NCBI GenBank assembly: GCA_030847615.1
Contig: JAUMIR010000003.1
Coordinates: forward strand, 281,846,265 to 281,910,264
Source: Gambelia wislizenii
Lineage: Eukaryota > Chordata > Lepidosauria > Squamata > Crotaphytidae
DNA: 64,000 nucleotides
Direction: 5' to 3'
Shown here piece by piece: positions 44,310 to 56,304 of this stretch (position 1 is its first letter; each line of letters starts with the position of its first letter). A program made the translations under genes and the position numbers. The notes under the pieces are model-generated. The model was not told the origin of the DNA. It ran no database searches and worked only from the letters and a program-made list of their open reading frames with translations.

Positions 44310-44407
44310 CTAGTTTCTGGAGCAGCAGAAACAAGCTTGCACTCTCTTCAATTTGACATCCTTTCAAGAGCTGGCTGTACTCTGTGGTAGAATCAGAGGA
44401 TCTAGAC

Positions 44408-44582
44408 CAGGGTTTCCCCAGAACTCTAGGGTTCCATGAGAGATTGTTAGGGGTTCTGCAAAATATTGTGACTAAAAAACCCCACATTTCATTGAACTGT
44501 AGAGATAATAATTTTTATGCAGAGGTTCCCTGAGACCTTAAAATCATTTCACAGGTTCCTCCAGGATCAAAAGTTTGAGAAA
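44408..44582. mobile_element. hAT-like MITE
   Basis: It starts CAGGGTTTCCCCAGAACTC and ends GTTTGAGAAAGG. The flanking 8-mers match at 6 of 8 positions (ATCTAGAC at 44400-44407, CTATAGAC at 44583-44590). The GGTTCC and GGGGTTCTGC phrases resemble the common hAT/Charlie-type non-autonomous elements of amniotes. It has no coding capacity. Confidence 0.55.
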
Positions 44583-44590
44583 GGCTATAG

Positions 44591-45045
44591 ACCGTTATTG
44601 TCCATCATGTTCAACAGCAATATGCTACACACTGCACTGATAATAACGACGGCTATGGAGTCTGGCAAAGAATCTCCCTTTTTCTCCAGCAAAGGGAAAT
44701 AACATTTGAAAAAAGTGATATGCCCACAGACAAAACCACAGCTTCAAACAATGTTATGTGGATTCCACACTATAGTTATTTTTGTCTTACTTTTCTCTCC
44801 CATCTTTGTTCCATTACGGGCTCAAGCAGACATCTGCAAGATCTGTGGGCAATCTCCCACCCATATACTGGCCAGGTTCAGATCTGTTTGTGTTCATAAC
44901 GGCATACTGTGATGATGAAATCACCAGCCAAGTTTACCTAATTATTCAGCCTGGCTGTCCGCCACTGCCACCTTTCCCTCAGATCCCCCTTTTAGTCTCT
45001 TCTCTAGACTGGGGCCTGAATCTTTATGGATAGATTATATATCAG
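44591..45045. other. no gene recognised
   Basis: Two overlapping plus-strand frames (44706-45033) do not resemble any family and are probably chance. Confidence 0.35.
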
Positions 45046-45549
45046 TGTGGTCTCTGTTGGTTAGTGTGCCTAAAACTTTTCAGTAAGGGGAATAAAGCAC
45101 AATGAGTCGGGACTTAGAAACAAAACAAACTATTTGGTTTATTATCTTTGAGGTTATAATATCATTGGTTCAATCATGTACATGTAACTTTGTTACTTTT
45201 CTTAGTGTCACTTACTATCACTCTGTGGTGACAGACTAAATGTATAAGTACATATATGAATACTTTGATCTTTTATTAATATAACTAAATAAACAATATA
45301 CTCACCCACTCTGTCTCATGACTCTCAATTTCCACTCACTCTCTCAACCATTCAGCCTCATCACTCTCCCCTGCACAGATTTAACTCACAGACTCACTCA
45401 ACTTAACTGACTTAACTGACTCTCTCAACTGACATTCACTCAGTTCCTATTCTCTGAAACCCCTCCCATCACAGTTTCTTGCCCTTGGATTGGCTCCCAC
45501 ATTCTCTCTTCTCATTCGCTCAGAGGCATTAAATTACAGGATCACCACA
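45046..45549 (-). mobile_element. possible solo LTR or unknown element with TGTGG...CCACA ends
   Basis: A 504-bp block starts TGTGGTCTC and ends GATCACCACA, so it has TG...CA ends. On the minus strand it has AATAAAAG (near 45278) and AATAAACC stretches that could be poly(A) signals. An internal cluster repeats ACTCACT, TTAACTGAC and CTCTCAACTGAC words. No clear target duplication was found, so this is tentative. Confidence 0.3.
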
Positions 45550-46990
45550 CATACTGCCTGGGGACTTCTGAGAGTTGTAGGCCAAAAGTAATATTCCCAA
45601 GAGCTGAGAAAAATGGCTACATTTTAGGTTATTCCCTTCAAGCCATGAATATTTTAATAATTACCTTTTAAAAGTACCTTTCCTATAAAGTGTTTGAAAA
45701 TGAAGCACCATGAATGACGAAATGAAATCTTGCAAATGACACATGGAAAGTTTCTATTTGTGATTATAAACTTAGTCTATCTGATGTGCACAGATGGTAT
45801 TTTATATATCTGAAATAGGGAAAATTCTATCAGTACTTTTCAGCAGTTAAGATTAAAGCTGGTCAGTCCATTAAGCATCATAGCAGCAGGTTCTTGGACT
45901 TTTCAGAAGGAATTAAAGGAGCAAAGAGATGAAAGAGACATTCTGTTACAAAAGAACACTAATCAATGCTGATAATATTTCTTATAAATTATTCAGATTT
46001 GTTATAAACTCCTGAAGCCTTTTAAAAATTAACAGTATGTGGCACTACAAGTTGGAACAAAATGTATGTCTCACCTTGGAAGGCCTCACAGGATATTACA
46101 GTGCATTGGGAAGCATTTATGTGTGTTTGACATCAAGACAAATGGCTGGATGAATTGCGAGATATAAATCAAGTGCATGGTCACACAATCAGATAAACCT
46201 TGAGCTTTGATTCCTTGTTGTGTATTCTTCTTTCACCACACATTAATTTTTAATTACAACCATTTCAAAATAAAGTCATAATGCGAGTCATAAATCACCA
46301 ACTGTGGCAATAAACCATTTTGGTTTTATATTAGCCACATACAGATACTACTCCCACTATTAGCACTAACTATTTGAGCTTTCTCCACACAGTGCTTCCT
46401 CTTTGGCTTCCATTTTAAATTGTAGCAACATGGGGAAGCAAGCCTGGCTCTTCCTGACAGCTGTGGGTTGCTTTCTGTTCTCTTAATTGAAAGCTTGTGT
46501 TCAAAGGGCTAAAACATTTTCATGCTCTCTTGGCAAACAGAGTGCTTCTCATTTGGTTTTATTGTAAGAAACAGAGTCACAGCATTTTAAGGATATTAAT
46601 AAATAAATGTATGGATTGAAGTGAAAGGAAAAAACCATGTGCCTCAATGCTATGGACTTGTGGCATGTAATCCATTTGAAGGTCCTCTGCAAACCTTTTC
46701 CCTGAAAGGAAATGTTGCCTCTGCCACAGAATTCTCACCAAATTAAATTTCCTAGGATTCTTTTCGGAACGCCATGACCACTAATATCAAATAGATAATA
46801 AGAGTTTAGTGTAGGTGGTAGATCAAATCAAAGATGGGTCAAATAAATAATGAAGAACATAAATAGAAGATTTAAAGATTTAAAACTATTGTTCAAAGAA
46901 TGATGGCGAGACCCTCTGTGGCTGCATTTGAACAATTATATTAGAACAGGAATAAGCAAGTTGATATCCTCCAGATGTTCTGGACTCTAA
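45550..46990. other. no gene recognised
   Basis: No gene is recognised. The end (46955-46990), continued at 47177-47215, is an older repeat-like sequence (CCTCCAGATGTTCTGGACTC / GATGCAGTTCCCTAC) split by the next MITE. Confidence 0.4.
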
Positions 46991-47176
46991 GGAGATTTTC
47001 ACACGTCAAAAATATCCTCCGTGGAAATCGGGACAGAAATATTTCTGTCCCGGAAGCAGCGCCGCGGTTCGCACGCCCACCTCCCTCTCCCGATATGCCG
47101 GTGCCCTCACACTGGGTTTTTTCTTCCGGGACAGAAATATTTCCGTGGAGGATATTTTTGATGTGTGAAAATCTCC
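46991..47176. mobile_element. foldback MITE, 186 bp, TAA target duplication
   Basis: The ends are GGAGATTTTCACACGTCAAA and its partner GATGTGTGAAAATCTCC, with inner arms AATATCCTCC...GGGACAGAAATATTTC and their inverted copies. Exact 3-bp flanks TAA lie at 46988-46990 and 47177-47179. The interior is CpG-rich (GCGCCGCGGTTCGCACGCC). It splits an older repeat, which restores to a continuous sequence when the element and one TAA are removed. Confidence 0.9.
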
Positions 47177-47179
47177 TAA

Positions 47180-47985
47180 CTCCTTTAACACTGCTGAATA
47201 GGATTTATGAGAGATGCAGTTCCCTACATTAGAAAATGCTTTGAATTTAATGTTCTTGTTCTTGATATGTCTACTGGAAGATACTCCTAGTTAACATCTT
47301 CTTAATTCTTCATAGTGCTAATTGTTTGCCAGTGCTGGAATGGGCAAAATGCAGCTGTCTAGAAGTTGTTAGACTGCAATTCCTATCAGCACTAGTCAGT
47401 ATACCTAATGCCAAAGAGTGCTGGGAGATGCAGTCCAACAAAATCTAGAGCGCTGCGTTTTACTTTCCCTTTGTCTAGTGACCCATTAACCAAGTTCATT
47501 AATGACATGTCCTGTAAAAAACTGACTATAGTGGCTCACTAATCTCTGTGTATTGATTCTGCTGCACCAGAATTACAGGTGTAACCAGTATACAGGAAGA
47601 TATCTAAGAGCATTTGGGTGGAATCTGAAAAGAGAGCTGGTAGGAATAAGTTGGCTCACAGTTCTATTAACTCTGAAATAAATTTGAGAGGAAAGTATTT
47701 TGAAATGGGAAGACATAGGTGAGCTATTCCATCATACCCAGTTCTCTGAAAAAACAAAATTAGAGTAGGTTTTAAAGGGATATGTACAGTGCAATCATAT
47801 TAATGTCTACTTATAAATAAGTCCTATTGAGTTCAGTAAGATCCACACCTGAATAAGTAGGAATTGCAGCGTATATAGTTTAAGTCTCCCCGAATTGGCT
47901 CAATTGCAGGGGTGCCAATTTTTCAAAACGCAGACTGCTTCAAATATCCTGAAGGTTTGAAGGGTTAGGGTGATACTTAATCATA
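47180..47985. other. no gene recognised; MITE-like phrases
   Basis: 47330-47460 contains AGACTGCAATTCCTATCAGC and GTGCTGGGAGATGCAGTCCAAC, words common in amniote hAT-type MITEs, but termini are not visible. The rest is unassigned. Confidence 0.4.
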
Positions 47986-48290
47986 GGAGATTATCAGACA
48001 AGAGGGAACGTGCCAAAAAATCACATTCCCAACCACGTCAGAAGAACGCTAGAAGAACAGAAAAGAAGACATTACCAAATGTTGTGTCCTTCAGCCATTC
48101 CCGGGGCATAGTGCTGCCACAGACAAGGCTTCCCTTTTTCATTGATGGGGACAAGCCACCAGTAAAAAGGGGACACTTTACTCACAGCCGTGCTACACCT
48201 CCAGGATTCTGGAGGACATTGTCTGATAATCTTGCTCATTGTGCTCCTACCAATCTTTCAATGTGGATTGTGCCATGTCTGATAATCTCC
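47986..48290. mobile_element. foldback MITE, 305 bp
   Basis: The ends are GGAGATTATCAGAC and GTCTGATAATCTCC, a perfect 14-bp inverted pair. Flanks are ATA and TAT, so TA is shared next to the ends. The interior is related to 4995-5294 (GGGAACGTG, CCCAACCACGTCAGAAGAACG). It sits exactly at the tail of the CR1 that starts at 48291. Confidence 0.88.
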
Positions 48291-49565
48291 TATAGAATCA
48301 CAGACTCATAGAGTTGGGAGATACCACAAGGACCATCTAGTCCAATCCCCTGCCCTGCAGGAATACACAATCAATGCATTCCCAACAGAAGGCCATCCAG
48401 CCTCTGTTAAAAAACCTCCAAAAAAATGAAACTCCACCACACTCTGAGGCAGCACGTTGCACTGCAGAACAGCTTCTTCGTAATGCTTAGGTGGGATCTC
48501 TTTTCCTGTAGTTTGAACCCATTGCTCCATGTCCTAGTTTCTGGAGCAGTGGAAAACAAGCCTGCTCCATCCTCAGTATGACATCCCCTCAGATATTTAA
48601 ACATGGCTGTCACCTCTTAACCTTCTCTTCCCCAGGCTAAATGTACCAAGCTCCCTAAACCACTCCTCACAGGGCATGGCTTCCAGACCTTTTACCATTT
48701 TGGTTGCCCTCTTCTGGACACATTCCAGCTTGTCAATATTTTTTTTTTAATTGTAGTGCCCAGAACTGTTTGGGCTATCTTTCTAATTTGTTAAGGTCAT
48801 TCTGATACCGGTTCTCTGGGGTATTAGCTATTCCACCTAATTTGGCATCTTTTGCAAACTTGATAAGCATGCCCTCTACTCCCTCATCCAAGTCATTGAT
48901 AAAGATGTTGAGTAGCACTGGGCCCATGACAGAACCCAATGGCATCTCACTAGCCAGGATGGCACTAGTTTTCTCCAGGATGAAAAGGAGCCATTGGCAA
49001 GTACCCTTTGGATTTGGTCAGTCAACCAATTACAAATCCACCTAAGATTCACATTGTCTAGCCCATGTGTTAATAATTTTTTTTGCAAGAATATCATGGG
49101 TGACCTTGTCAAAGGCTTTCTGAAATCAAAATACACTACATCCACAACATTCCCTTCATCTACGAAGTTTGTAACTCTATTAAAAAATGAGATGGATATG
49201 GCATGATTTGTTTTGGAGAAACCCATGTTGACTTTTAGGGATCACAGCATTCCTTTTTAAGTGCTTACAGACTGTCTATTTAATGATCTGCTCTAGAATC
49301 TTTCCTAGTATTGATTCTAGGCTGACTGGGTGGTAATTATTTGGGTCTTCTCCCCCCCCCTTTTAAAGATGGGGACAACATTTACCCTCCTCCAGTTTGC
49401 TGGGACCACTCCTGTTTTCCAGGAATTCTCAAAAATTATTGCCAATGTTTCTGAGATTACTTCTGCCACTTCTTTTAAAACTCTTGGATATAGCTCATCT
49501 GGCCCTGGAGACTTGAATTCATTTATACTGGCCAGGTTTTCCTGATTTATCTCTTTACCTACTGT
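48291..49565 (-). mobile_element. CR1 segment 1: RT and 3' end
   Basis: The 3' end on the minus strand is the CR1 tail (inverted form TATAGAATCACAGACTCATAG). The 3' UTR runs to about 48700, and reverse transcriptase lies to the right. Readable pieces are VVDVVYFDFRK (motif A, about 49155) and a LQKKLLTHGLDNVNLRWICNWL stretch, then a decayed GVPQGS-like region with SMTWMRE. There are many frameshifts. The element continues at 53361, 56305 and 56906 once later insertions are removed. Confidence 0.88.
49561..49565. repeat. candidate 5-bp target duplication of the APE LINE
   Basis: ACTGT here and at 53361-53365 flank the LINE. It is short, so it could be coincidental, but it coincides with the points where CR1 coding similarity breaks and resumes. 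Confidence 0.4.
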
Positions 49566-52500
49566 GTACTACATTTCCCATTGACGCCCCTTGTTGTGGG
49601 AGAGAGGCTTGCGTACCCTAATGATGTTTTGAGCTATGCTGGCGGTGGCATAATAGCCACCGGTAGGGTCTCCCATGCCAGACAGGTCAAAACCAAAGGG
49701 TCTGACAAAGAGCGTCAAAGGGCAGGATGGGCTCTCTAGCCCTGTGGCAACTGTCCTAGGAGAAGGGAAACTCTATTCCCAAACCCGGGCAGATGGTGCT
49801 CATCCAAACCTTTAAGGTCAACCATCTAAGAGAAGGAAACTCTAATCAAACCTACGGCCCGAGGACCTCGCTGCCACGTCCATGCTTGCAAGGCCACGGC
49901 AGATGAATCTCTGGTTTAAAGGGTGAGGCCAGTTCTGTGCACGCTGTGCTCCAACAGAAAAATCCATTGCACAGGCTCGAAGGACAAATCCAGTTCCAAA
50001 AAAGCCCTGTAGTGACAGGCGAGGGACGAAAGTGGCAGGTGTAAAGATGCACTGGAAGCCGCAGCCCCAACCCTGCATGCAGGCGGTTCAGGACATTGGT
50101 CGCTCGAGGCTGACCCGGGAGATGACAGTCTTGTTCGGCAGCATCCTGAACGACCAAGCAGCCTTTTTTAAGGAGAGCACTGCTTGCTCCATATGGAGAG
50201 GGGCCTAGAAAAGGTGGCCTAATGAAAGCTCATCCTCAACTACCTGGTTGGCTAGCTGCGGCCAACGAGAATCTTCTGATGCGGTCAAACCAAGGCAAAG
50301 AAACAAAGGCACGCACCGGCCTCCAAAGGTGTAAATAAACTGACACTTGCATGCTGGAACATCAGAACCATGCAAGACTCTGAAGATAGTGGACGGCCTG
50401 AGCGTCGTTCTGCCCTAATTGCCCATGAACTATCACGGCTTAATATTGACATCGCTGCTCTTAGTGAAGTTCGCTTCCATGAGGAAGGCAGCCTTAAAGA
50501 ACATGGCGCCGGCTACACACTTTACTGGTCTGGCAAACCCAAAACCGAAAAACATCTTTCAGGAGTCGGCTTTATGATTAAAAACTCCATTGCCTCCAAA
50601 CTCAAAACCTTGCCAACAGGACACTCTGATCGCATTATTTCCTTACGCCTCCCACATGTTGTTCTCTTTAGTATATATGCCCCAACTATGCAAGCCGACC
50701 CTGTAGAGAAAGACAAATTCTACACAGACCTACGCCAACTCATACAAAAAGTCCCTGTAGAAGATAAAATTATTATCCTTGGTGACTTCAATGCCAGAGT
50801 AGGAAAGAACTCCGAAGCCTGGAAAGGTGTCTTAGGCAAGCATGGTGTTGGAAATTGCAATGATAACGGATGCCTCCTGCTAGAGTTCTGTGCAGAACAA
50901 CAGCTGACTATTACAAACACAATCTTTCAGCAGAAAGATAGCTTGAAGACAACCTGGATGCATCCCCAATCCAAACATTGGCACCTAACTGACTATGTTC
51001 TAGTCCATCAGAGAGACATTCGTGATGTCCGTCATACCCGAGTGATGCCCAGTGCAGAATGCCAAACAGATCATCGCCTCGTCAGATGTAAACTAAATCT
51101 TCATCTCAAGTTCAAAGCTAAGAGGGGTGGCATCCTAAAGAAGAGACTCCAAGTCAACAATCTTCAACAAGCTACCATGAGAGACAACTTCCAGGCAAAT
51201 CTACAAACGAAAGTTGAAGACCATCCTACAGATCCTTCTCCTACAGTGCTTTTGCAACATATCAAAAACCGTATCCTCCAGTCTGCGGAAGAATCCCTTG
51301 GGTTTTCCCACAAGAAAAATCAAGACTGGTTTGATGAAAACAACCAAGAGATCCAGGAGCTGTTGGCAAAGAAGAGAGCTGCTCACCAGGCATACCTCGC
51401 CCAGCCAACCTGCCATGTAAGAAAAGCAGCTTTCCACCTCACATGTAGTAAACTACAACAAAAACTCTGAGACATGAAGAACAAGTGGTGGATCAATATA
51501 GCAGAAAAGACACAACACTGTGCAGATCTGGGTGATCATAGAGGATTTTATGAAGCTCTTAAAGCAGTGTTTGGACCTACTTATCAGGTCCAAAGCTCCT
51601 TATACAGTACAGATGGTCAAACATTAATTACTGATAAAGCCTCCATCCTGAATCGTTGGGCTGAACATTTTCAAAGTCTCTTCAGCACCAACCGAGTAGT
51701 TCAAGGCTCAGCTATCCAACATATGATACAAAAACCGATGAAAAATGAATTGGACATAGCTCCCACTTTGGAAGAGACCCTTAAGGCCATACAGCAGATG
51801 AAAAACGGCAAGACAGCTGGGATTGATGGAATCCCACCTGAAGTTTGGAAACACGGAGGTCATGCACTCCACGAAAAATCCCACGAATTCCTTGTGAATT
51901 GCTGGGAAAAAGGGGAACTGCCATCAGACCTCCAAGAGGCAGTCATCATCACCCTGTGCAAGAAAAAGGGAGCAAAATCCGACTGCTCAAACTATCGAGG
52001 CATAACACTGCTCTCTATTGCTGGAAAAATCCTTGCAAGGATACTCCTGAACAGATTAGTTCCTGCTATTGCAGAAGAACTCCCTGAAAGCCAATGTGGC
52101 TTCAGAGCCAATAGGAGTACTACAGACATGGTATTTGCCCTTAGGCAACTGCAAGAAAAATGTAGGGAGTAGAACAAGGGTCTCCATGTAACACTTGTCG
52201 ACCTCACCAAAGCGTTCGACACTGTAAGTAGAAAAGGTCTGTGGCAGATCCTGGAAAGACTAGGATGTCCCCCCAAATTCCTTAAAATGATTATCTTGCT
52301 ACACGAGGGCCGGCGTGGACAAGTCAGATATGGCGATGCTCTTTCAGAGCCCTTTCTAATAACTAATGGAGTGAAGCAAGGTTGTGTTCTTGCACCAACT
52401 TTATTTATAATCTTCTTTAGCACGATGCTCCAAAGGGCTATCGCAGAGCTTGAAGAAGACGACGGCATCTATATACGTTACCGTACTGATGGTAGCTTGT

Positions 52501-53360
52501 TTAACTTAAGCCGTCCGAGGGCCCACACTAAGACTCTAAACTATCTAGTCCGTGAGCTGCTCTTTGCCGATGATGCTGCCCTTGTTGCCCACACAGAAGC
52601 AGCTCTGCAGCGCTTAACGTCCTGCTTTGCAACAGCTGCAGAGCTGTTTGGGCTAGAAGTCAACCTGAAGAAAACAGAAGTTCTTTACCCGCCTGCACCA
52701 CAGGACGAACACCACCATCCCCACATTGCCGTCGGCAAATCTGTGCTTAAGTCCGTTCAGCAGTTCACCTACCTGGGAAGCATCATCTCCTCAGATGCCA
52801 AGATTGATAAAGAGATCGATCACAGATTGGCAAAGGCATATAGCGCATTTGGAAGACTTCACAAAAGAGTCTGGAGCAATAAACACCGGAGGCAAAGCAC
52901 AAAAATCAGTGTGTATAGAGCCATCGTACTGTCTATCCTCCTTTATGGATCTGAAACATGGGTCACCTATCGCCACTACCTACGACTCCTCGAGCGCTTT
53001 CATCAGCGCTGTCTACGCACAATCCTAAATATACACTGGACTGAGTATGTGACGAATGTTGCTGTCCTTGAGCAAGCAAGGATCACCAGCATTGAGGCCA
53101 TGATATTGAGAACACAGCTGCGCTGGGCAGGGCACGTTTCTAGGATGGAGGACCATCGCCTCCCAAAAATAGTACTCTACGGTGAACTCGCCACGGGTCA
53201 GCATAAGAGGGGCGCTCCAAAAACGCGATACAAAGACTCCCTGAAACAACATCTTAGGCTTGGCCAAATTGATCACCAACAGTGGTCTGCAGTGGCCTCA
53301 CATTGGGAGGCATGGAGACGCACTATCCACAATGCTGCAGCCTTATTTGAGAACTCACGC
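49566..53360 (+). mobile_element. APE-type LINE (RTE/jockey-like), 5' complete-looking, 3' truncated
   Basis: About 0.7 kb of GC-richer 5' UTR (49566-50279) precedes a long open frame. The element stops at 53360 within the RT C-terminal region. Copies at 15529-16155 and 58293-58628 continue beyond that point to a zinc-finger-like end and a GAGAG tail. It is inserted into a CR1 in opposite orientation. The clade is uncertain: APE endonuclease and FADD reverse transcriptase exclude R2/R4 types, and the family is similar to elements annotated as craniofacial-development-protein-2-like or RTE. Confidence 0.88.
50280..53360 (+). pseudogene. APE LINE polyprotein (endonuclease + RT), two nonsense codons
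   Basis: One reading frame stays open from 50280 to beyond 53360 except for two stops, TGA at 51468-51470 (probably from CGA) and TAG at 52170-52172 (probably from CAG). The first Met is at 50370, yet conserved coding sequence (LTLACWNIRTM) lies upstream of it. The true start must therefore be earlier or non-AUG. Counting from that Met, the endonuclease has SEVRF (about 32-36), GDFNARVG (about 138) and QTDHRLVRC (about 231). The RT has NGKTAGIDGIPPEVW, NYRGITLLSIAGKI, CGFRANRSTTDM, VDLTKAFDTVSR, GVKQGCVLAPTLF and the catalytic FADD (52563-52574). The C-terminal IEAMILRTQLRWAGHVSRM block follows. After 53360 the frame runs into CR1 antisense and stops at 53387. Confidence 0.92.
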
Positions 53361-53570
53361 ACTGTTCTCCTTTTGGGAGAAGACTGAGGCAAAGAAGATG
53401 TGGAGTAGTTTGGACTTTTCTCTGTCACCTGTCAGAATTTCACCATTTTTTCCACCCAGTGGCCCTACCATTTCCTTGTTCTTCCTTTTGCTACGGACAT
53501 AAGCACAAAAGCCCCTTTAATTGCTTTTAACCTCTCTAGCAAGTCTGAGCTTCTGTGCTTTAACTTTTCT
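53361..53570 (-). mobile_element. CR1 segment 2: pre-RT region
   Basis: The minus strand encodes [10 protein letters not shown], then GRTRKWWGHW / [25 protein letters not shown], then [11 protein letters not shown]. These are the blocks just before the CR1 RT domain, so this joins segment 1 on its 5' side. Confidence 0.82.
53554..53570. repeat. 17-bp target duplication of L1, left copy
   Basis: TGTGCTTTAACTTTTCT matches 56305-56321 at 16 of 17 positions. It is the duplication made when the second L1 entered the CR1. Confidence 0.85.
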
Positions 53571-56304
53571 TATTTTCTTTTTTTATTAGATATTTTTATT
53601 GGATAAAATTCACCCATTTCAAATAAAATAGCATATTTACATTTAAATCAGTAGCAGCGCATTATTTTTTACATATTAATTCTATTTACATTGCAATGGA
53701 ATAAGATTCCCTACATATTATTTTAAAGCATATATTTACTGTGTATTATCAACTGACTTCCTTTCTGGCTACTCCAAACTATTCTTTTATCTTTACTGTA
53801 CATCTTTCTCCTGTTTATAATACCAGGTTTCTATCATTTTGTTTTATTGCCACATAAAAAGTAGATTTCTTGCTTGATTTGTATCTTAAGAGATCATGAT
53901 CTTTAATCTGCACTATTATTTTTCACTTAAATATGGGGGATTGCTACAACATCCCCCCATCTGTTTATCAAGTATCTGAGTATAGTTGTCCAATCTTTTA
54001 AATATTTTTGGTAATTTTCCCTTTAAGTAGCATTGTTAACTTATCCATCAGTATAGATTCATACAGTTTTTCCAGCCATTGGTCTACAGAGGGGCATTCC
54101 TTATTTTTCCACATTTTCGCAAATATTATTCTAGCTGTCACCAACATGTAGAAAATTGTTTTTTCCATATTCTTTTTCTAGTGTCTTCTCTATCATTCCT
54201 AAAAGAAATACCTTCAGTTTCCATTGTAATTTCACATTCAAGATTTCTTCAATTATTCGTTGCACTTGTTTCCAGTATTTATTTGACTTTTTACAATTCC
54301 ACCGTAAATGATAGAAAGTCCCATTTCTGTCTCCACATTTCCAACAAGTACTTTGTATAACTTTGTACATCAGAGATAATTTATGAGGTGACAAATACCA
54401 TCTGAAATACATTTTCTCTTAAATTTTGGCTCAGCATTCTTTTTATTTGTTTTGTCCATATACTTTCCCAGCTTTCCAGCTCTATTGTATGTCCGACATT
54501 TTGTGCCCAAACTACCATATTAGGTTTAATTATTTCATCCTCTGTATCCTATTTCAGGAGTATGTTATAAAATCTTGAAATCATATGCTTATTTCCTAAT
54601 TCAGTGATAGCTTCCCAATCCATTTTGTCATAATTCCTCTTAATCTATTGTCCATTTTATATCTTTCTTTCATTTGCCTATATAAATACCAATGGCAATC
54701 TAAGTTGTCTTTTTTCATTTCTTCTTGAATTTTCAATATTTGCTGGTCTCCTTCTGTTATTAATATGTCTTTATATCTTAGCCATTGATATGATGGGATT
54801 CCTTCTTTGTTATGTAATGCTTCATGCAGCGAAGCCCAAATTGGTATTTGGTAGAATAATCTATGCTTTATTTTTTTTCCAGCTTTTGATTAGAGAGCTA
54901 TCGATACAATGATTATAAAAGTCTTTATTTACTAAATCCTTGTTGTAAAAGAGATAGGCATGCCAGCCATAACAATTTCCATCTCCTTCAACTGTCAGCA
55001 ATTTTTCTTTCTTTAATGTGGTCCATTCATTGATCCATGCTAGGCAGCAGGCCTCATGGTAGTCTCAAATTTGGTATATTTAGACCACCTCTTTCTTTGG
55101 CGTCCTGCAAGATTTTCTTTTTCACCCTTGGTTTTTTCCCTGACCAGATGAATTTAGAAATATCAGCTTGCTAGTCTTTGAAGATCTTCTGTGATTGTAT
55201 TATTGGGATCATTTGAAATAGAAAAATCACTCTGGGTAAAATATTCATCTTGACTATACTAATCTTATCTAGAAATGAAGTAGTCAGCTTTTGCCAATTA
55301 TTAAGATATTTCTTGATTTGTGTCCATGTCTTTTTGTAGTTGTTGTTGAAAAGATCAGAGTTCTTATTTACTATATTAACAGCAAGATACTTTATTGTTC
55401 TTGCCAACTTGAATCCCGATTTCTCTGTTAAGATCCTCTCATCTTCTTTAGTAAGATTTTAAAATAGTATTACTGTTTTTTCTTTATTTTCAGTCCTGAT
55501 AATATTTCAAATTCTTTCAATATATTCATTAAAGATATGATTTCTCCTTGTGGGTTACTCAGAGAGATTATTAAATCATCAGCGTACATTTTTAGTTTGA
55601 ATTTATATTTTTTTATTTTGACCCCTTCTATTTTTTCTTCCTCATTGATTTTTATACTCAATATTTCCATTATTAATAAAAATAGAAGAGGGGACAGAGG
55701 ACATCCTTGTTGTGTTCCTTTTTGTATTTGTATATTTTCTGTTTTTTCCCCATTTATTGTTAATCTTGCTGATTGTTTATAATAAATAGTTTTGATCCAA
55801 TTGATACATTTTTGGCCTACATTAATTTGAGCTAGGATTCCAAACATTATATTCCAGTCCACATTGTCGAAGGCCTTTTCAATATCTAAAAATATCAGGG
55901 CCAATTTCTTCTTTTTGTGATTTTCATGGTATGCAATCAAGTTCAAAACGTGCTGAATATTATCTTTCATGTATCTCTTTAGTAAAAACCCTCTTTGATC
56001 TTCCCTGAGCCAATCTTTTAGAACCCTTTTAAATCTATCCGCCAATATGGATGCAACAATTTTGTAATCCATGTTAAGCAGAGATATCAGACGATAATTC
56101 TTTGGTTCATGAGGATCTCTATTTTCTTTATAGATTAATGTAATATACGCCTCTTCCCACGTTTTGGGATATAAACCATTGATGATAGCTTCTAATGTCC
56201 TTTTAAACAGTAGCAATATTTGGTCTTCCGTCATCTTATAAATTGTTGAAGTAAACCCATCTGGCCTGGGTGCTTTTCCTATTTTCAACTTCTTGATCTT
56301 TTCC
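53571..56304 (-). mobile_element. L1 LINE, 5'-truncated, inserted in CR1
   Basis: On the minus strand the 3' end is an A-rich tail with AATAAAAA-type signal (53571-53630), flanked by the 17-bp duplication. The element retains only the RT and C-terminal portions of ORF2, so it is a typical 5'-truncated insertion. The family is related to, but distinct from, the L1 at 38393-43858. Confidence 0.92.
53950..56304 (-). pseudogene. L1 ORF2 fragment (RT to C-terminal Cys domain)
   Basis: Coding begins at the truncation with KIKKLKIGKAPRPDGFTS. It continues NYRLISLLNMDYKI, DQRGFLLKRYMKDN, FLDIEKAFDNVDW, GTQQGCPLSPLLFLLIMEIL and the catalytic YADD (55586-55575). The thumb and C-terminal regions are read in several frames. 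The CX2CX8HX4C motif (CWKCGDRNGTFYH...C) lies near 54330. The open frame at 55470-56381 is a chimera: its first 26 or so residues come from the flanking CR1. Frameshifts after 55470 inactivate it. Confidence 0.9.
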
